NCBI GenBank assembly: GCA_018828385.1
Contig: JAHJVE010000008.1
Location: 469,075 to 533,074, forward strand
Source: Gammaproteobacteria bacterium
GTDB taxonomy: Bacteria; Pseudomonadota; Gammaproteobacteria; Burkholderiales; Rhodocyclaceae
Reading direction: 5' to 3'
Length of the DNA stretch: 64,000 nt
The notes beneath the pieces are model-generated. The model did no database searches. It was not told the DNA's origin and saw nothing but the letters and a program-made list of their open reading frames with translations. The position numbers and the translations under genes were made by a program. Of this stretch, positions 38,629-47,823 are shown in pieces (positions within the stretch are counted from its first letter, which is position 1; every line of letters starts with the position of its first letter).

Positions 38629-40602
38629 ATGGAGACAAAACTGAACACTGGAAGGCGCCTGACGCTCATCGCGGCAGCGCTCTCCGCCTCTTTCGCAACA
38701 CAGGCTTGGGGTAACGAGCTTCCTTCGATGGGCGAGGACTATTCGCCCTGGCAGGTAGACGTGACCTATGAGAACCACACGGCACATCGTGAGCATGCCG
38801 GCCTGGCCAAGTTCCGCAATACCTTGCAGGCGGAAATCGACAAGAAATTCGGCGATGGCTGGAAACTGCACAGCATCCTGCGTGGCAGTTGGGATGGCGT
38901 TTATCGCATGAACAGCAGTGAGTACGGCAAGGATGCCGGTGGGGCGATCAACATGCAGTCGACGACGCCTGGTGGCTATTTGACGACGCCTTGGGGTACC
39001 GGACCGGTAACTTACTCTCTAGTCGCTGGCCTGGGTTATCCGGGGGCGGCCGGCAATGCTTTTATCGATACCTACGGAGCAAATAATCCGAATGAGGGAA
39101 TGCGCGTTCTCGGTGATCGCTGGCACGGCATTGATGGCGGCGTTGCTTTTGGCGTTCCTGTGCGCCCCTGCGACGTTGATAGTCGGGGCTGCCGCGATTT
39201 TGGCGGTTATGGCGACAAGACCTTATCGGAACTGGAAGCGCCAGAGTTCAATAATCGACTGGATTTCATTCGAGAACTGTATGTCAAGAAGACATTCGAT
39301 CTGGGTGACGGCAAGGGATTATTCCTGAAGCTGGGCAAGCAACAGGTTGTTTGGGGTCGTACCGACCTCTTCCGTGTTTTGGACGTCATTAACCCGGTCG
39401 ATTATTCGCGTAACAATATTTATGACGAACTGTCCGACATCCGCATTCCGATGTGGATCGCTCAGGCGGAATACCGCATGGGGGCCAGCGAAACGATGCA
39501 GGATCGCAACTTCCAGATCGTCTGGAACGTCGATCAGTTCCGCGCCAATAATCTGGGTCAGTGCGGCACGCCAAACGTGATTCTCGACGCCGGTTGTTTC
39601 TTCCGCGGCATGGCCAATCTCTGGGATAACGGTGGCACCGTGGCCAACTTTGCCAATGTCGCGCCTGGCACCTTGCTGGCAACCAATTTTGGTCCTGGCC
39701 AGATTGGTATCAAGGATGTTCATCTGCCCAGCTGGTCGCTGTCGAATACTCAATTAGGGGCGAAATACGAGGGCGTGACGGCAGATGGCTTGTCTTTCTC
39801 GCTGAACGCCTTGACCTATCGCTCCCAGTTGCCGTCCCTGCATGGTGGAAAGCGGGCGACTAACTCCTTTACCGGGGCGTATCAAAATGCCTGGCCTTAC
39901 CTGATTTCTTTCGACATGGAATTTCCGCGGGTTAACCTGATTGGCGGCTCGATGGACTTCCAACTGCCTGCGGCAGGAGCGGCAGTACGTTTCGAGGCGG
40001 CCTTTACCGATGGGGAAGAGTTTTCCAATACAGCACGTGAGGAGCTGTACTCGAAGAACAATGTATTCCGCAGTGTGATCGGTATTGATCGGCCAACTTT
40101 CATCCCGTTCATCAGCGAAACATCGGCAACCCTGATTTCCGGGCAGTTGTTCTATCAACACATTTTTGATCACGAATGGAAGCAGGGATCTCTGGGGCCT
40201 GTTGGTATGCCGGATTGGGAAGACAACTTCATCGGTACCTTGTTGATCAAGGCGTTCTTGAACAATGGGACGCTCAGCCCACAAATCATCTTCGCGCATG
40301 ACTTCCAGGCACGGGCGACCGCGGTTGCGCCGCAGGTGGAATGGAACGTCACGAACGACCTGAAGGTGACCTTCGGTGCCAACTACAAGCTGGCTGAAGG
40401 GCGCACTCGCTGGAATTTCGATGATTGCCGTGCCTGTAATCCGTTTGCGCCTTATACCGCGCCTAACGGTGATGCCGATCCGTTTACCTCTTATTCGCGT
40501 GGCCTCGGTGGCATGGAACCCCTCGGCCGCTTCCGCGCCGGCCCGATTGGTGCCGCGTTCAAGGAAAACGACATTTTCGTTCGTGTTAACTACAAGTTCT
40601 AA
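38629..40602 (+). CDS. DUF1302 outer-membrane-type protein
   Basis: 657 residues. A signal peptide is followed by NELPS after ATQAWG. The mature protein is rich in alternating strands and aromatic residues and ends NDIFVRVNYKF, a C-terminal Phe typical of beta-barrels. It matches DUF1302 (KLGKQQVVWGRTDLFRVLDVINPVDYSRNNIYDELSDIRIPMWIAQAEY). Codon use is a little less GC-biased than its neighbours. It probably forms the outer-membrane part of the RND-associated system, and is co-transcribed with the following DUF1329 gene. Confidence 0.85.
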   Translation: METKLNTGRRLTLIAAALSASFATQAWGNELPSMGEDYSPWQVDVTYENHTAHREHAGLAKFRNTLQAEIDKKFGDGWKLHSILRGSWDGVYRMNSSEYGKDAGGAINMQSTTPGGYLTTPWGTGPVTYSLVAGLGYPGAAGNAFIDTYGANNPNEGMRVLGDRWHGIDGGVAFGVPVRPCDVDSRGCRDFGGYGDKTLSELEAPEFNNRLDFIRELYVKKTFDLGDGKGLFLKLGKQQVVWGRTDLFRVLDVINPVDYSRNNIYDELSDIRIPMWIAQAEYRMGASETMQDRNFQIVWNVDQFRANNLGQCGTPNVILDAGCFFRGMANLWDNGGTVANFANVAPGTLLATNFGPGQIGIKDVHLPSWSLSNTQLGAKYEGVTADGLSFSLNALTYRSQLPSLHGGKRATNSFTGAYQNAWPYLISFDMEFPRVNLIGGSMDFQLPAAGAAVRFEAAFTDGEEFSNTAREELYSKNNVFRSVIGIDRPTFIPFISETSATLISGQLFYQHIFDHEWKQGSLGPVGMPDWEDNFIGTLLIKAFLNNGTLSPQIIFAHDFQARATAVAPQVEWNVTNDLKVTFGANYKLAEGRTRWNFDDCRACNPFAPYTAPNGDADPFTSYSRGLGGMEPLGRFRAGPIGAAFKENDIFVRVNYKF

Positions 40603-40623
40603 TTTAAACCCGGAGACCTACAC

Positions 40624-41937
40624 ATGAAAAAAACCATGATTTCCCTGTTGCCCCTGGTGGCGGCAGGTTTGGTTGGCTCGGCATTTGCTGCCACGGAAGC
40701 CGACGTCGAAAACTCCTTCAACCCGTACAAGGCCGGCATGCCCAGCGCACCGGGCGTGACGCCCGGCACGGTGATCACCAAGGACAATGCCGACAAGTAC
40801 AAGGATGTCCTGTCGGTTGGCCTGTACAAGCTGCTCAAGGATGGCGCCTTCGAAATGAAGGTCGGGCCGACCACCCAGTTCATGATCAACAGCAGCTACA
40901 TCAACGCCACCAAGGCCAATCTGAACAAGACCAAGCTGGGCGCCAAGGCCGGCGAGAATCTGACCGGTTACGTGGCCGGCCGCCCCTTCCCGGAAGAGCC
41001 GGATGCCAAGGATCCGCGGGCTGGCGAAAAGCTGGCCTGGAACTACAAGTACGGTGTTAACTGGGGCGACGGTGCGGTCATTTCGCCGTTCTACTGGCGT
41101 TACCGCAACATGACGTCAGGGCAGATCGAGAAGACCATCAAGTATGACTTCCACTTCCTGAACTTCATGCACCGGACCAAGGACGCGCCGATTCCCGAAT
41201 TCACCCCGAATCCGTCCGGCCTGTACCGCGCCATCTACGTCAAGGCCAACGAGCCGCAGGATCTGAAGAACACCCAGTTGCTGATCCAGCGTTTCGAAGA
41301 CGACAGCAAGCTAGACGACGCCTATCTGTATCTCGGCTTCCAGCGTCGCGTGCGCCGTCTGGCTCAGGGCCAGGTGACTGACTCCTTCCTCGGCTCCGAT
41401 CTGATGATCGAAGACTTCGAAGGCTACAACGGCCGCGTTTCCGACATGAAGTGGACCTACAAGGGCACCAAGAACATGCTGTTGCCGATGTGGAACCACA
41501 ATGAACTCAAGCTTTCCGACGAGTTCAAGGAAGCCGACGGCTACAAGTTTGTGAACTACAGCGGCCAGGGCGGTTGCTTCCCGGACGGTACCTGGCAACT
41601 GCGCAAGGTCTATGTGCTGGAAGCCGTGCCGGTCAATCCGAACCATCCGATCAGCAAGCGGACTTTCTACATGGATGCCCAGTTGCAGAACCTGAACGGC
41701 GCCATCGACATTTACGACCGCAAGGGCGAACTGTGGAAGGCGTTCAGCGTCGGCAAGTCGCATCCTGATCATCACCTGCCGGTGAACAAGGGGTCCGGTA
41801 TCGGTATCGACGATGGCGTGATCATGGTCGACGTTCAGGCCAAGCACTGCACGACGGCCCAGTTCAAGGGCCAGGTCGATCCGAAGAAGGCGCCACCGCG
41901 TCTCTTCCAGGTGCAGAACCTGCGCGGCGGGGATTAA
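40624..41937 (+). CDS. DUF1329 periplasmic protein
   Basis: 437 residues with signal peptide MKKTMISLLPLVAAGLVGSAFA. The body matches DUF1329, whose fold resembles LolB/LolA-type lipid carriers (YKYGVNWGDGAVISPFYWRYRNM, GLYRAIYVKANEPQDLKNT, RKVYVLEAVPVNPNHPISKRTFYMD). It likely shuttles a hydrophobic compound between the barrel and the RND protein. GGAGACCTACAC precedes the ATG. A terminator follows after about 70 bp, closing the operon. Confidence 0.88.
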   Translation: MKKTMISLLPLVAAGLVGSAFAATEADVENSFNPYKAGMPSAPGVTPGTVITKDNADKYKDVLSVGLYKLLKDGAFEMKVGPTTQFMINSSYINATKANLNKTKLGAKAGENLTGYVAGRPFPEEPDAKDPRAGEKLAWNYKYGVNWGDGAVISPFYWRYRNMTSGQIEKTIKYDFHFLNFMHRTKDAPIPEFTPNPSGLYRAIYVKANEPQDLKNTQLLIQRFEDDSKLDDAYLYLGFQRRVRRLAQGQVTDSFLGSDLMIEDFEGYNGRVSDMKWTYKGTKNMLLPMWNHNELKLSDEFKEADGYKFVNYSGQGGCFPDGTWQLRKVYVLEAVPVNPNHPISKRTFYMDAQLQNLNGAIDIYDRKGELWKAFSVGKSHPDHHLPVNKGSGIGIDDGVIMVDVQAKHCTTAQFKGQVDPKKAPPRLFQVQNLRGGD

Positions 41938-42008
41938 TCACGCTTTAGATACTTCACTGTCTCTGCGGGCGGGGGCTTCCCTTTGGGGAGCCTGTCTCTC
42001 CCTCTTTC

Positions 42009-42036
42009 GGGGGGCCTTTGGGCCTCCCATTTTTTT
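42009..42036 (+). terminator. Intrinsic terminator of the envelope operon
   Basis: GGGGGGCC, loop TTTG, GGCCTCCC (one G-U pair), followed by ATTTTTTT. Confidence 0.85.
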
Positions 42037-42149
42037 GAATGGGTGTTTTGTCATGAAGCTATGTGTCATTTCCGGCGATGGCGTCGGGGGCGAGCTTGCC
42101 TGCGAACGGGCTGTCGCGTCATCGAGGCTTTGCCTGCCTGTTTGCCGGT

Positions 42150-42440
42150 ATGAGCGGGATGTTGTCTGAAGGCGCTTTGGAGCAACTGGCGGTGCGTGAC
42201 CCCGCTGCCTTCGTCCACGAACGTCGCCGCTTGCTGAGCGATTTCATGCGGCGCACTGACGGCTCAACGGAATTGCTGGCCGATATGCAGCAGACGATAG
42301 ATCAGACGATTGCGCTGAGTGGCACGCCAATGCGTTCGCTCAATCATCTGGCAGGTTTGATTGACGAGCGATTGCTGATCATTGCCAGGCTGAGCAGGGA
42401 GTTGGCGGCAGAAATAAATAATCAAGAAAAAAAAGAGTAG
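42150..42440 (+). CDS. DUF3135-like small protein
   Basis: 96 residues from the ATG at 42150; in-frame starts at 42063 and 42159 are alternatives. The pattern [29 protein letters not shown], then [11 protein letters not shown], then [25 protein letters not shown] resembles the all-helical DUF3135 family, whose function is unknown. No signal peptide is convincing. It precedes the chemoreceptor gene by about 60 bp. Confidence 0.55.
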   Translation: MSGMLSEGALEQLAVRDPAAFVHERRRLLSDFMRRTDGSTELLADMQQTIDQTIALSGTPMRSLNHLAGLIDERLLIIARLSRELAAEINNQEKKE

Positions 42441-42498
42441 GCAGCAACTACGGCTGTTCGTTGACCTGCTCGTAACGCAAATTAAGGAGACACAAACA

Positions 42499-44175
42499 AT
42501 GACATCGTTTATGCGCAGCATGGCGAATCGGGTACGCATATCCCATCGCCTGATTTACATCACTTTCATGTCCATTGCCCTCTATGTCGTTGCCGCTGGC
42601 ATTGGCTGGTGGGGGCTGGATGCGGCAAGCAAATCCCTGAAGTCGGTCTACGAAGACCGGGCAATTCCGATGCAGCTGTTGTCGACCATCGATGCCGATA
42701 TTCGCGAGGATGCCCTGAAGCTGCTGTTCGCTTTTGAAGGTGCTCCGGGCCGGCCGGCATCGGGCTTGATGGATGAGACCGCGAGCTCCTTGACCATGGC
42801 GGTGCGCGCCAATGTGCAGAATTTTGAAGCGCAATGGAAGCGTTACGAAGAGACCCGGCATACCGAAGAAGAGAACGTGCTGGTCGCGGCGTTTACCGAA
42901 AAACACAAGGCCTGGATGGACAAGATATTACGTACCGTCAACGAAATCGATGACCGCAAACTCAACGATGCCGGGGTGCTTGGTGAATTTCTTTATGCGG
43001 TCAAGGAAGAGCGGCAGGCGGCTCTCGAAGCCTTGCGCGAATTGATCGCTTATCAGGCGAGAGTGGCGAAGGACGAGTATGAAGTTGCCGAATCGCGTTA
43101 TCGCCTGAGCCAGACCTTGCTCCTGGCTTTTCTTGTGCTTGGCGCGGTATTTGTCGGCGGGCCGGCGATTCTGACCATTCGCTATATCAGCAACGGTCTG
43201 AAGGCGGCGGGTAAAACCGCATCGGCGATTGCCGGGGGCGACCTGACCGGCGAGATTTCAATTTCCCGGAATGACGAAATTGGTGAGCTGTCCGACCAAC
43301 TCTCTGTCATGCGCAGCAATCTGCTCGAGTTGATTGCCGCCATTCGCCAGAACGCCGATGGTCTGAATCAGAACGCCCGTAATCTGTCTCTGGCCGCTGA
43401 GCGCAGTGCGCTGACGGTTGAAACGCAGAGCAGTGCGGCTTCGGCAATGTCGTCATCGATTGTCGACTTGTCCCGTTCCATGGAATGTATCGGCGTCAAT
43501 GCCAGGGAGGCGCATCAGATCAGCGAAATGTCGAGCGAGCATGCCGACAAGGGCGGCCAGATCATCCAGCGGACGGCCAGCGAGATGCAGGGGATCGCCG
43601 AGGCGGTCAACGTGGTGGCCGGAACGATTCGGGATCTGGAAGGGTTGTCGCGCCATATTTCAAGCATCGTCCAGGTGATCAAGGAAATTGCCGATCAGAC
43701 CAATCTGCTGGCGCTGAACGCCGCGATCGAAGCGGCCCGGGCCGGTGAGCAAGGGCGAGGCTTTGCTGTTGTGGCCGATGAAGTCCGTAAATTGGCCGAG
43801 CGGACGACGGCATCGACGCATCAAATCGGTGAAATGATCATTCGTACCCAGCAAGGAACGGAAGGTGCTGTTCGGGAGATGGACAACGGCGTGATGCGGG
43901 TAAGTAACGGCGTGCAGCTGGCTAACAGTGCGGGAAACTCCATCGTTGAAATTCGCGATTCGGCCCAACGGGCAGCCAGTGTCGTGGCGGAGATTACCCA
44001 GGTGATCATTGCGCAAAACGAGTCTTCCCGGGATGCCGCGCAGAAGGTCGAGATGATTGCCCGGGGTATCGAGGAAAACTCCCGTTCGATTACCCAGACC
44101 GCCGATGCCGCCAGGCAACTGGCTGTGTTATCCGAGGAAATGGCCGGTTTGGCCGGGCGTTTCAAGGTTGCCTGA
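42499..44175 (+). CDS. Methyl-accepting chemotaxis protein
   Basis: 558 residues. TM1 is at ~18-38, a ~165-residue four-helix-bundle-type periplasmic sensor follows, TM2 is at ~203-229, then HAMP and a signalling domain with the conserved hairpin tip [41 protein letters not shown]. There is no CheR-binding NWETF-type pentapeptide at the C-terminus. AAGGAGACACAAAC precedes the ATG. Its place between the envelope operon and the aromatic regulator suggests chemotaxis towards aromatics, but this is inference from position. Confidence 0.9.
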   Translation: MTSFMRSMANRVRISHRLIYITFMSIALYVVAAGIGWWGLDAASKSLKSVYEDRAIPMQLLSTIDADIREDALKLLFAFEGAPGRPASGLMDETASSLTMAVRANVQNFEAQWKRYEETRHTEEENVLVAAFTEKHKAWMDKILRTVNEIDDRKLNDAGVLGEFLYAVKEERQAALEALRELIAYQARVAKDEYEVAESRYRLSQTLLLAFLVLGAVFVGGPAILTIRYISNGLKAAGKTASAIAGGDLTGEISISRNDEIGELSDQLSVMRSNLLELIAAIRQNADGLNQNARNLSLAAERSALTVETQSSAASAMSSSIVDLSRSMECIGVNAREAHQISEMSSEHADKGGQIIQRTASEMQGIAEAVNVVAGTIRDLEGLSRHISSIVQVIKEIADQTNLLALNAAIEAARAGEQGRGFAVVADEVRKLAERTTASTHQIGEMIIRTQQGTEGAVREMDNGVMRVSNGVQLANSAGNSIVEIRDSAQRAASVVAEITQVIIAQNESSRDAAQKVEMIARGIEENSRSITQTADAARQLAVLSEEMAGLAGRFKVA

Positions 44176-44189
44176 GCGGCCGCATCCGG

Positions 44190-44231
44190 ATTTCAATTTT
44201 GGCCGTTTTTTCCGGTTGACCGTGGGATTCC
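44190..44231 (+). repeat. Short dispersed repeat, reference copy
   Basis: TTTCAATTTTGGCCGTTTTTT then CCGGTTGACCGTGGGATTCC, the clearest full copy, lying 15 bp after the chemoreceptor stop and before the convergent LysR gene end. Confidence 0.85.
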
Positions 44232-44255
44232 TCAATCCGGTGGCCTGCCAGCCCG

Positions 44256-45152
44256 CTAGTCGCTGGGGACTTCCCGGAATTTCTGCACGCTGGCCAGGAA
44301 GGCCTGCAGGATGGGCGAATGATCGTCGGTCCGGTAGATGCAGCTAAGGTCCACCGTGGCTGAAATCGCATCACGAAATGGCCGGCAGACGACGCCGGGC
44401 AGGCTGATGGTGGTGGCTGACTTGGGCACGATGGTGATGCCAAAGCCGCCGGCAACCAGCGCCATGCCGGTGACGGCATCGCCGACGACCTGGGAAATCT
44501 GCGGTGTGACGCCCATGTTTCCGCACAGCTGGACGATGCGGTCGACGAAGTTGGGCCGGGCGCCGGACGGGAAGAGGACCAGCGGGTACCTCGATACTTC
44601 CATGAACGGCACCGACTCGAGTCCGGCCAGCGGATGATCTTCGTTGATCACGAGGTAGAGCGGCTCGCGCATGATCAGCTCGGTCGTGATGTCGGGCAGC
44701 GGCGCCAGCATGCGGTTGAAGCCGATGGTGATACGGCGCTGGCGCAGCGCTTCGATCTGTTCCGACTTGGACATGGTGTGCAGCGAGACGACGACATCGG
44801 GGTTGGTGTCCTTGAATAGCTGCAGTAGCCGGGGGATGGTGCCCAGGATGCCGGTGCCGAAAATGCCGATGTCGAGCCGCCCGAGCTTGCCTTGCCCGGC
44901 CCGCTTGGTGCGTTCAATGGCCTGCTCGACGAGGCCACGGATATTGGTCGCCTCCTCGTAAAACATTTCCCCGGCTTGCGTCAGCTCGACGCCGCGCGGC
45001 GTGCGGATGAACAGCTGCACGCCGAGTTCCTCTTCGAGTTGCTGGATCTGCCGGGTCAGCGGCGGCTGCGAGATGCACAGGCGCAGCGCGGCGCGGCCGA
45101 TGTTGAGCTCTTCGGCGACAGCGATGAAATATTTGAGATGGCGAAGATCCAT
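44256..45152 (-). CDS. LysR-type regulator, AphT/CatR-like
   Basis: 298 residues. The winged helix occupies ~1-60 (MDLRHLKYFIAVAEELNIGRAALRLCISQPPLTRQIQQLEEELGVQLF), and the rest is the usual periplasmic-binding-like effector domain (LDIGIFGTGILGTIPRLLQ). The ATG at 45152 was chosen because the conserved domain begins there; the longer frame to 45269 is not expected to be translated. It is divergent from the second dioxygenase operon. A LysR-type operator (site B) lies between them, and further sites at A, C and D probably answer to the same protein. AphT of Comamonas is the closest functional analogue. Confidence 0.88.
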   Translation of the reverse strand: MDLRHLKYFIAVAEELNIGRAALRLCISQPPLTRQIQQLEEELGVQLFIRTPRGVELTQAGEMFYEEATNIRGLVEQAIERTKRAGQGKLGRLDIGIFGTGILGTIPRLLQLFKDTNPDVVVSLHTMSKSEQIEALRQRRITIGFNRMLAPLPDITTELIMREPLYLVINEDHPLAGLESVPFMEVSRYPLVLFPSGARPNFVDRIVQLCGNMGVTPQISQVVGDAVTGMALVAGGFGITIVPKSATTISLPGVVCRPFRDAISATVDLSCIYRTDDHSPILQAFLASVQKFREVPSD

Positions 45153-45209
45153 TTTTGCTCCAGAAACGGCGTCGACCGTAGCAATGTGCGCCCGGGTCTT
45201 GTCAAAAAA

Positions 45210-45246
45210 GGTATGGCAAGGCGCCAAAACCGGTATTGGACAGTAT
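45210..45246 (+). promoter_or_regulatory. LysR-type operator, site B (cluster 2)
   Basis: GGTAT (45210-45214), 17 bp, GGTATTGGACAGTAT (45232-45246). The left ATACC half expected at 45200-45204 reads TGTCA, so it is degenerate. TTGGAC (45236-45241) and TAATCT (45260-45265) give a possible promoter with 18-bp spacing towards dmpB2; the site is also placed to autoregulate lysR. Confidence 0.65.
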
Positions 45247-45300
45247 AGCTGAGCCTTTCTAATCTGCACTCAGCGACGAGGCAATCGCGGGCCTGGCCGG

Positions 45301-45317
45301 TTGATAAATTTATTCAA
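45301..45317. promoter_or_regulatory. Candidate DmpR-type UAS of cluster 2
   Basis: TTGATAAATTTATTCAA is a nearly perfect palindrome similar to the TTGAT-rich enhancer sites upstream of dmpK. It is about 95-110 bp upstream of the -24 element at 45411. Confidence 0.45.
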
Positions 45318-45410
45318 ATCCTCAAATGTGCTTGCTCGAAAATCTGCAACGCAGTTTCGTGTTAATGAATGAATTTTATATTGGTGAATAAAAACAAGGT
45401 TTTGCCAATT

Positions 45411-45425
45411 TGGCACGCATCCTGC
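45411..45425 (+). promoter_or_regulatory. Sigma54 promoter of cluster 2
   Basis: TGGCACG, four bases, then CTGC, giving GG (45412-45413)-N10-GC (45424-45425), a consensus -24/-12 pair. The expected start site is about 80 bp before dmpB2. Confidence 0.75.
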
Positions 45426-45517
45426 GATTAGCTTCTCGACGAAAGGCATTCGGCAAAAAATGAATGTCGTTGAAAGCCGTTTTTTCAAGTCATTAACGAG
45501 AAAGAGGAGACAAGACT

Positions 45518-46453
45518 ATGGCAATGACAGGTGTTTTGCGTCCGGGTCATGCGCAGATTCGCGTACTGGATCTTGAGGAAGGTGTCCGTCACTACCGTGA
45601 CGTGCTGGGGCTGGTCGAAACCGGCCGCGATGCGCAGGGGCGGGTGTATCTGAAGTGCTGGGATGAGCGCGATCACAGCAGCGTCATCCTGCGCGAAGCC
45701 GATCGCGCGGGTATCGATTTCTTCGCCTTCAAGGTGCTCGACAAGGCGACGCTCGATAAGCTCGAAGCCGACCTGCAGGCTTATGGCGTGAGTACCGAAC
45801 GCATTCCGGCCGGAGAGTTGCTGGAAACCGGCGAACGGGTCCGCTTCGAAATTCCGTCCGGCCACAAGATCGAGCTGTATGCCGAGAAGAAGGCGGTGGG
45901 TAACGGTTTGCAGGTGCTGAATCCGGCGCCGTGGACCAAGGCTTCCGAAAACGGCATCGCGCCGGTCCGTCTCGATCACTGCCTGCTCTACGGTCCGAAT
46001 ATCGCGGCTGTCCAGAAGTTGTTCACCGAAGTGCTTGGCTTCTATCTCGTCGAGCGCGTCCTGACGCCGGATGGCGCCGGCAACGTGGCTATCTGGCTGT
46101 CCTGTTCGCACAAGGTGCACGACATCGCTTTCGTCGAGCATGCTGAGCCGGGCAAGCTGCATCATCTTTCCTTCCTGCTGGAGAGCTGGGATGAAGTGCT
46201 GCGTGCGGCCGACATCATGTCCATGAACAATGTGCCAATCGATATTGGACCGACCCGCCACGGCATTACCCGCGGCTGCACCATTTACGCCTGGGATCCG
46301 TCTGGCAATCGCTTTGAAACCTTCATGGGTGGCTATCAGCCGTATCCGGATTACGAAATGACCACCTGGAGCTTTGATGGGCTGGGTAGTGGCGGCGGGC
46401 TTGATTACCCGCAACGCAAGCTGCATGAAACTTTCCTGAGCGTCGTGACCTGA
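45518..46453 (+). CDS. Catechol 2,3-dioxygenase (copy 2)
   Basis: 311-residue extradiol dioxygenase with the same ligand motifs as copy 1 (LDHCLLYG, KLHHLSF, RFETFMGG). It differs at many positions, including a three-residue longer C-terminal part (DGLGSGGGLDYPQ), so substrate range may differ. GAGGAGACAAGACT precedes the ATG. Here it comes before the hydroxylase genes, unlike cluster 1. A small CCACCCC/GGGGGTGG hairpin separates it from dmpL2. Confidence 0.95.
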   Translation: MAMTGVLRPGHAQIRVLDLEEGVRHYRDVLGLVETGRDAQGRVYLKCWDERDHSSVILREADRAGIDFFAFKVLDKATLDKLEADLQAYGVSTERIPAGELLETGERVRFEIPSGHKIELYAEKKAVGNGLQVLNPAPWTKASENGIAPVRLDHCLLYGPNIAAVQKLFTEVLGFYLVERVLTPDGAGNVAIWLSCSHKVHDIAFVEHAEPGKLHHLSFLLESWDEVLRAADIMSMNNVPIDIGPTRHGITRGCTIYAWDPSGNRFETFMGGYQPYPDYEMTTWSFDGLGSGGGLDYPQRKLHETFLSVVT

Positions 46454-46539
46454 GGCTGTCGCTTCAATTCGCCACCCCGGCATAAGGCGGGGGTGGTGGA
46501 AGTCCACCCTCGCTTCGACTATCCGGTAAGGAAAAACAC

Positions 46540-47532
46540 ATGCAAATTGATCTTCGCACTGTCAGCATCAAGCAGCAGCGCAACACCTTCGATCATCTGG
46601 CGCGCCGCTTCGGCGACAAGCCGGCCTCGCGCTACCAGGAGGGCAGCTACGACATCCAGGCGACCGAAAACCTGCACTACCGCCCGACCTGGGACCCCGA
46701 TCAGCTCATCTACGATGCCTCGATCACCCGCATCGTGATGGCCGACTGGTATGCGCTGAAGGATCCGCGTCAGTACTTTTACAACAACTACACGCTGGCC
46801 CGCGCCCGCCAGCAGGAAACGGCCGAAGCGAATTTCTCGTTTGTCGAAAGTCGCGGTCTGGCCGACATGTTGCCGGAAGACCTCAAGCGCGTTGCCCTTG
46901 AGGTGCTGGTTCCCCTGCGCCATGCCGCCTGGGGCGCCAACATGAACAATTCCTTCATCTCGGGCTATGGCTACGCCGCCATCTTTACCCAGGCGTGCAT
47001 GTTCCACGCCATGGATAACCTGGGCATCGCCCAGTATCTGTCGCGCCTTGGTTTGCTGCTCGGCGATCAGGAGGCACTGACCGAAGGCAAGACGGCCTGG
47101 CTGGATGATGAAGCCTGGCAGCCGATGCGCCGCTACATCGAGGACTGCCTGGTCGTGCGCGACCCCTTCGAGCTGTTCGTCGCCCAGAACGTCGCACTAG
47201 ACGGCCTGCTTTATCCGCTGGTCTATGAGCGCATCGTCGATGGTTACCTGTCGGCCAAGGGCGCGTCGGCCGTGGCCATGCTCTGCCAGTTCATGAATGA
47301 CTGGTTCGATGAAACACGCAAGTGGGTCGATGCCGTCATGAAAGTGGCCGCTGCCGAGTCGGAGCACAACCGCGCCATCCTGCAGGAGTGGACGGAAAAG
47401 TGGAGCGCCCGCGCCGCTGCCGCCATGCTGCCGGTTGTCGGGAAAGCCCTCGGGGCGGATGCCGAAGAGGTGGTCGGCGAAGAAGTGGCCGCCTTCAAGG
47501 CGCGCCTGAAAAAAGTCGGCGTGGAAATCTGA
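46540..47532 (+). CDS. Phenol hydroxylase P1, beta subunit (copy 2)
   Basis: 330 residues, homologous end to end with DmpL of cluster 1 (MQIDLRTVSIKQQRNTFDHLARRFGDKPASRYQEGSYDIQ) but diverged in the middle and C-terminus. No dmpK gene precedes it; the dioxygenase gene stands in that position. Spacing to dmpM2 is 9 bp. Confidence 0.92.
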   Translation: MQIDLRTVSIKQQRNTFDHLARRFGDKPASRYQEGSYDIQATENLHYRPTWDPDQLIYDASITRIVMADWYALKDPRQYFYNNYTLARARQQETAEANFSFVESRGLADMLPEDLKRVALEVLVPLRHAAWGANMNNSFISGYGYAAIFTQACMFHAMDNLGIAQYLSRLGLLLGDQEALTEGKTAWLDDEAWQPMRRYIEDCLVVRDPFELFVAQNVALDGLLYPLVYERIVDGYLSAKGASAVAMLCQFMNDWFDETRKWVDAVMKVAAAESEHNRAILQEWTEKWSARAAAAMLPVVGKALGADAEEVVGEEVAAFKARLKKVGVEI

Positions 47533-47541
47533 GGAAAAGCC

Positions 47542-47811
47542 ATGTCGACCGTATTCATTGCCCTGCAAGCCAACGAAGACACGCGTCCGATCATCGACGC
47601 CATCGTGCAAGACAACCCGACTGCCATCGTCAATCGCCAGCCGGCCATGGTCAAGATAGACGTTCCCGGATCGATGACCATCAAGCGCGAAACCATCGAG
47701 GAACACATCGGCCGCGCCTACGACCTGCAGGAACTGCAGATCAACCTGATCACCCTCTCCGGCAATGTCGATGAGGACGAAGACAGCTTCACCCTGCGCT
47801 GGAACAGCTAG
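47542..47811 (+). CDS. Phenol hydroxylase P2, effector protein (copy 2)
   Basis: 89-residue DmpM-family protein (VFIALQANEDTRPIIDAIVQDNPTAIVNRQPAMVKID; YDLQELQINLITLSGNVDEDED). Same length as copy 1. It lies between dmpL2 and dmpN2 as in all such operons. Confidence 0.93.
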   Translation: MSTVFIALQANEDTRPIIDAIVQDNPTAIVNRQPAMVKIDVPGSMTIKRETIEEHIGRAYDLQELQINLITLSGNVDEDEDSFTLRWNS

Positions 47812-47823
47812 AAGGAGACCGAA

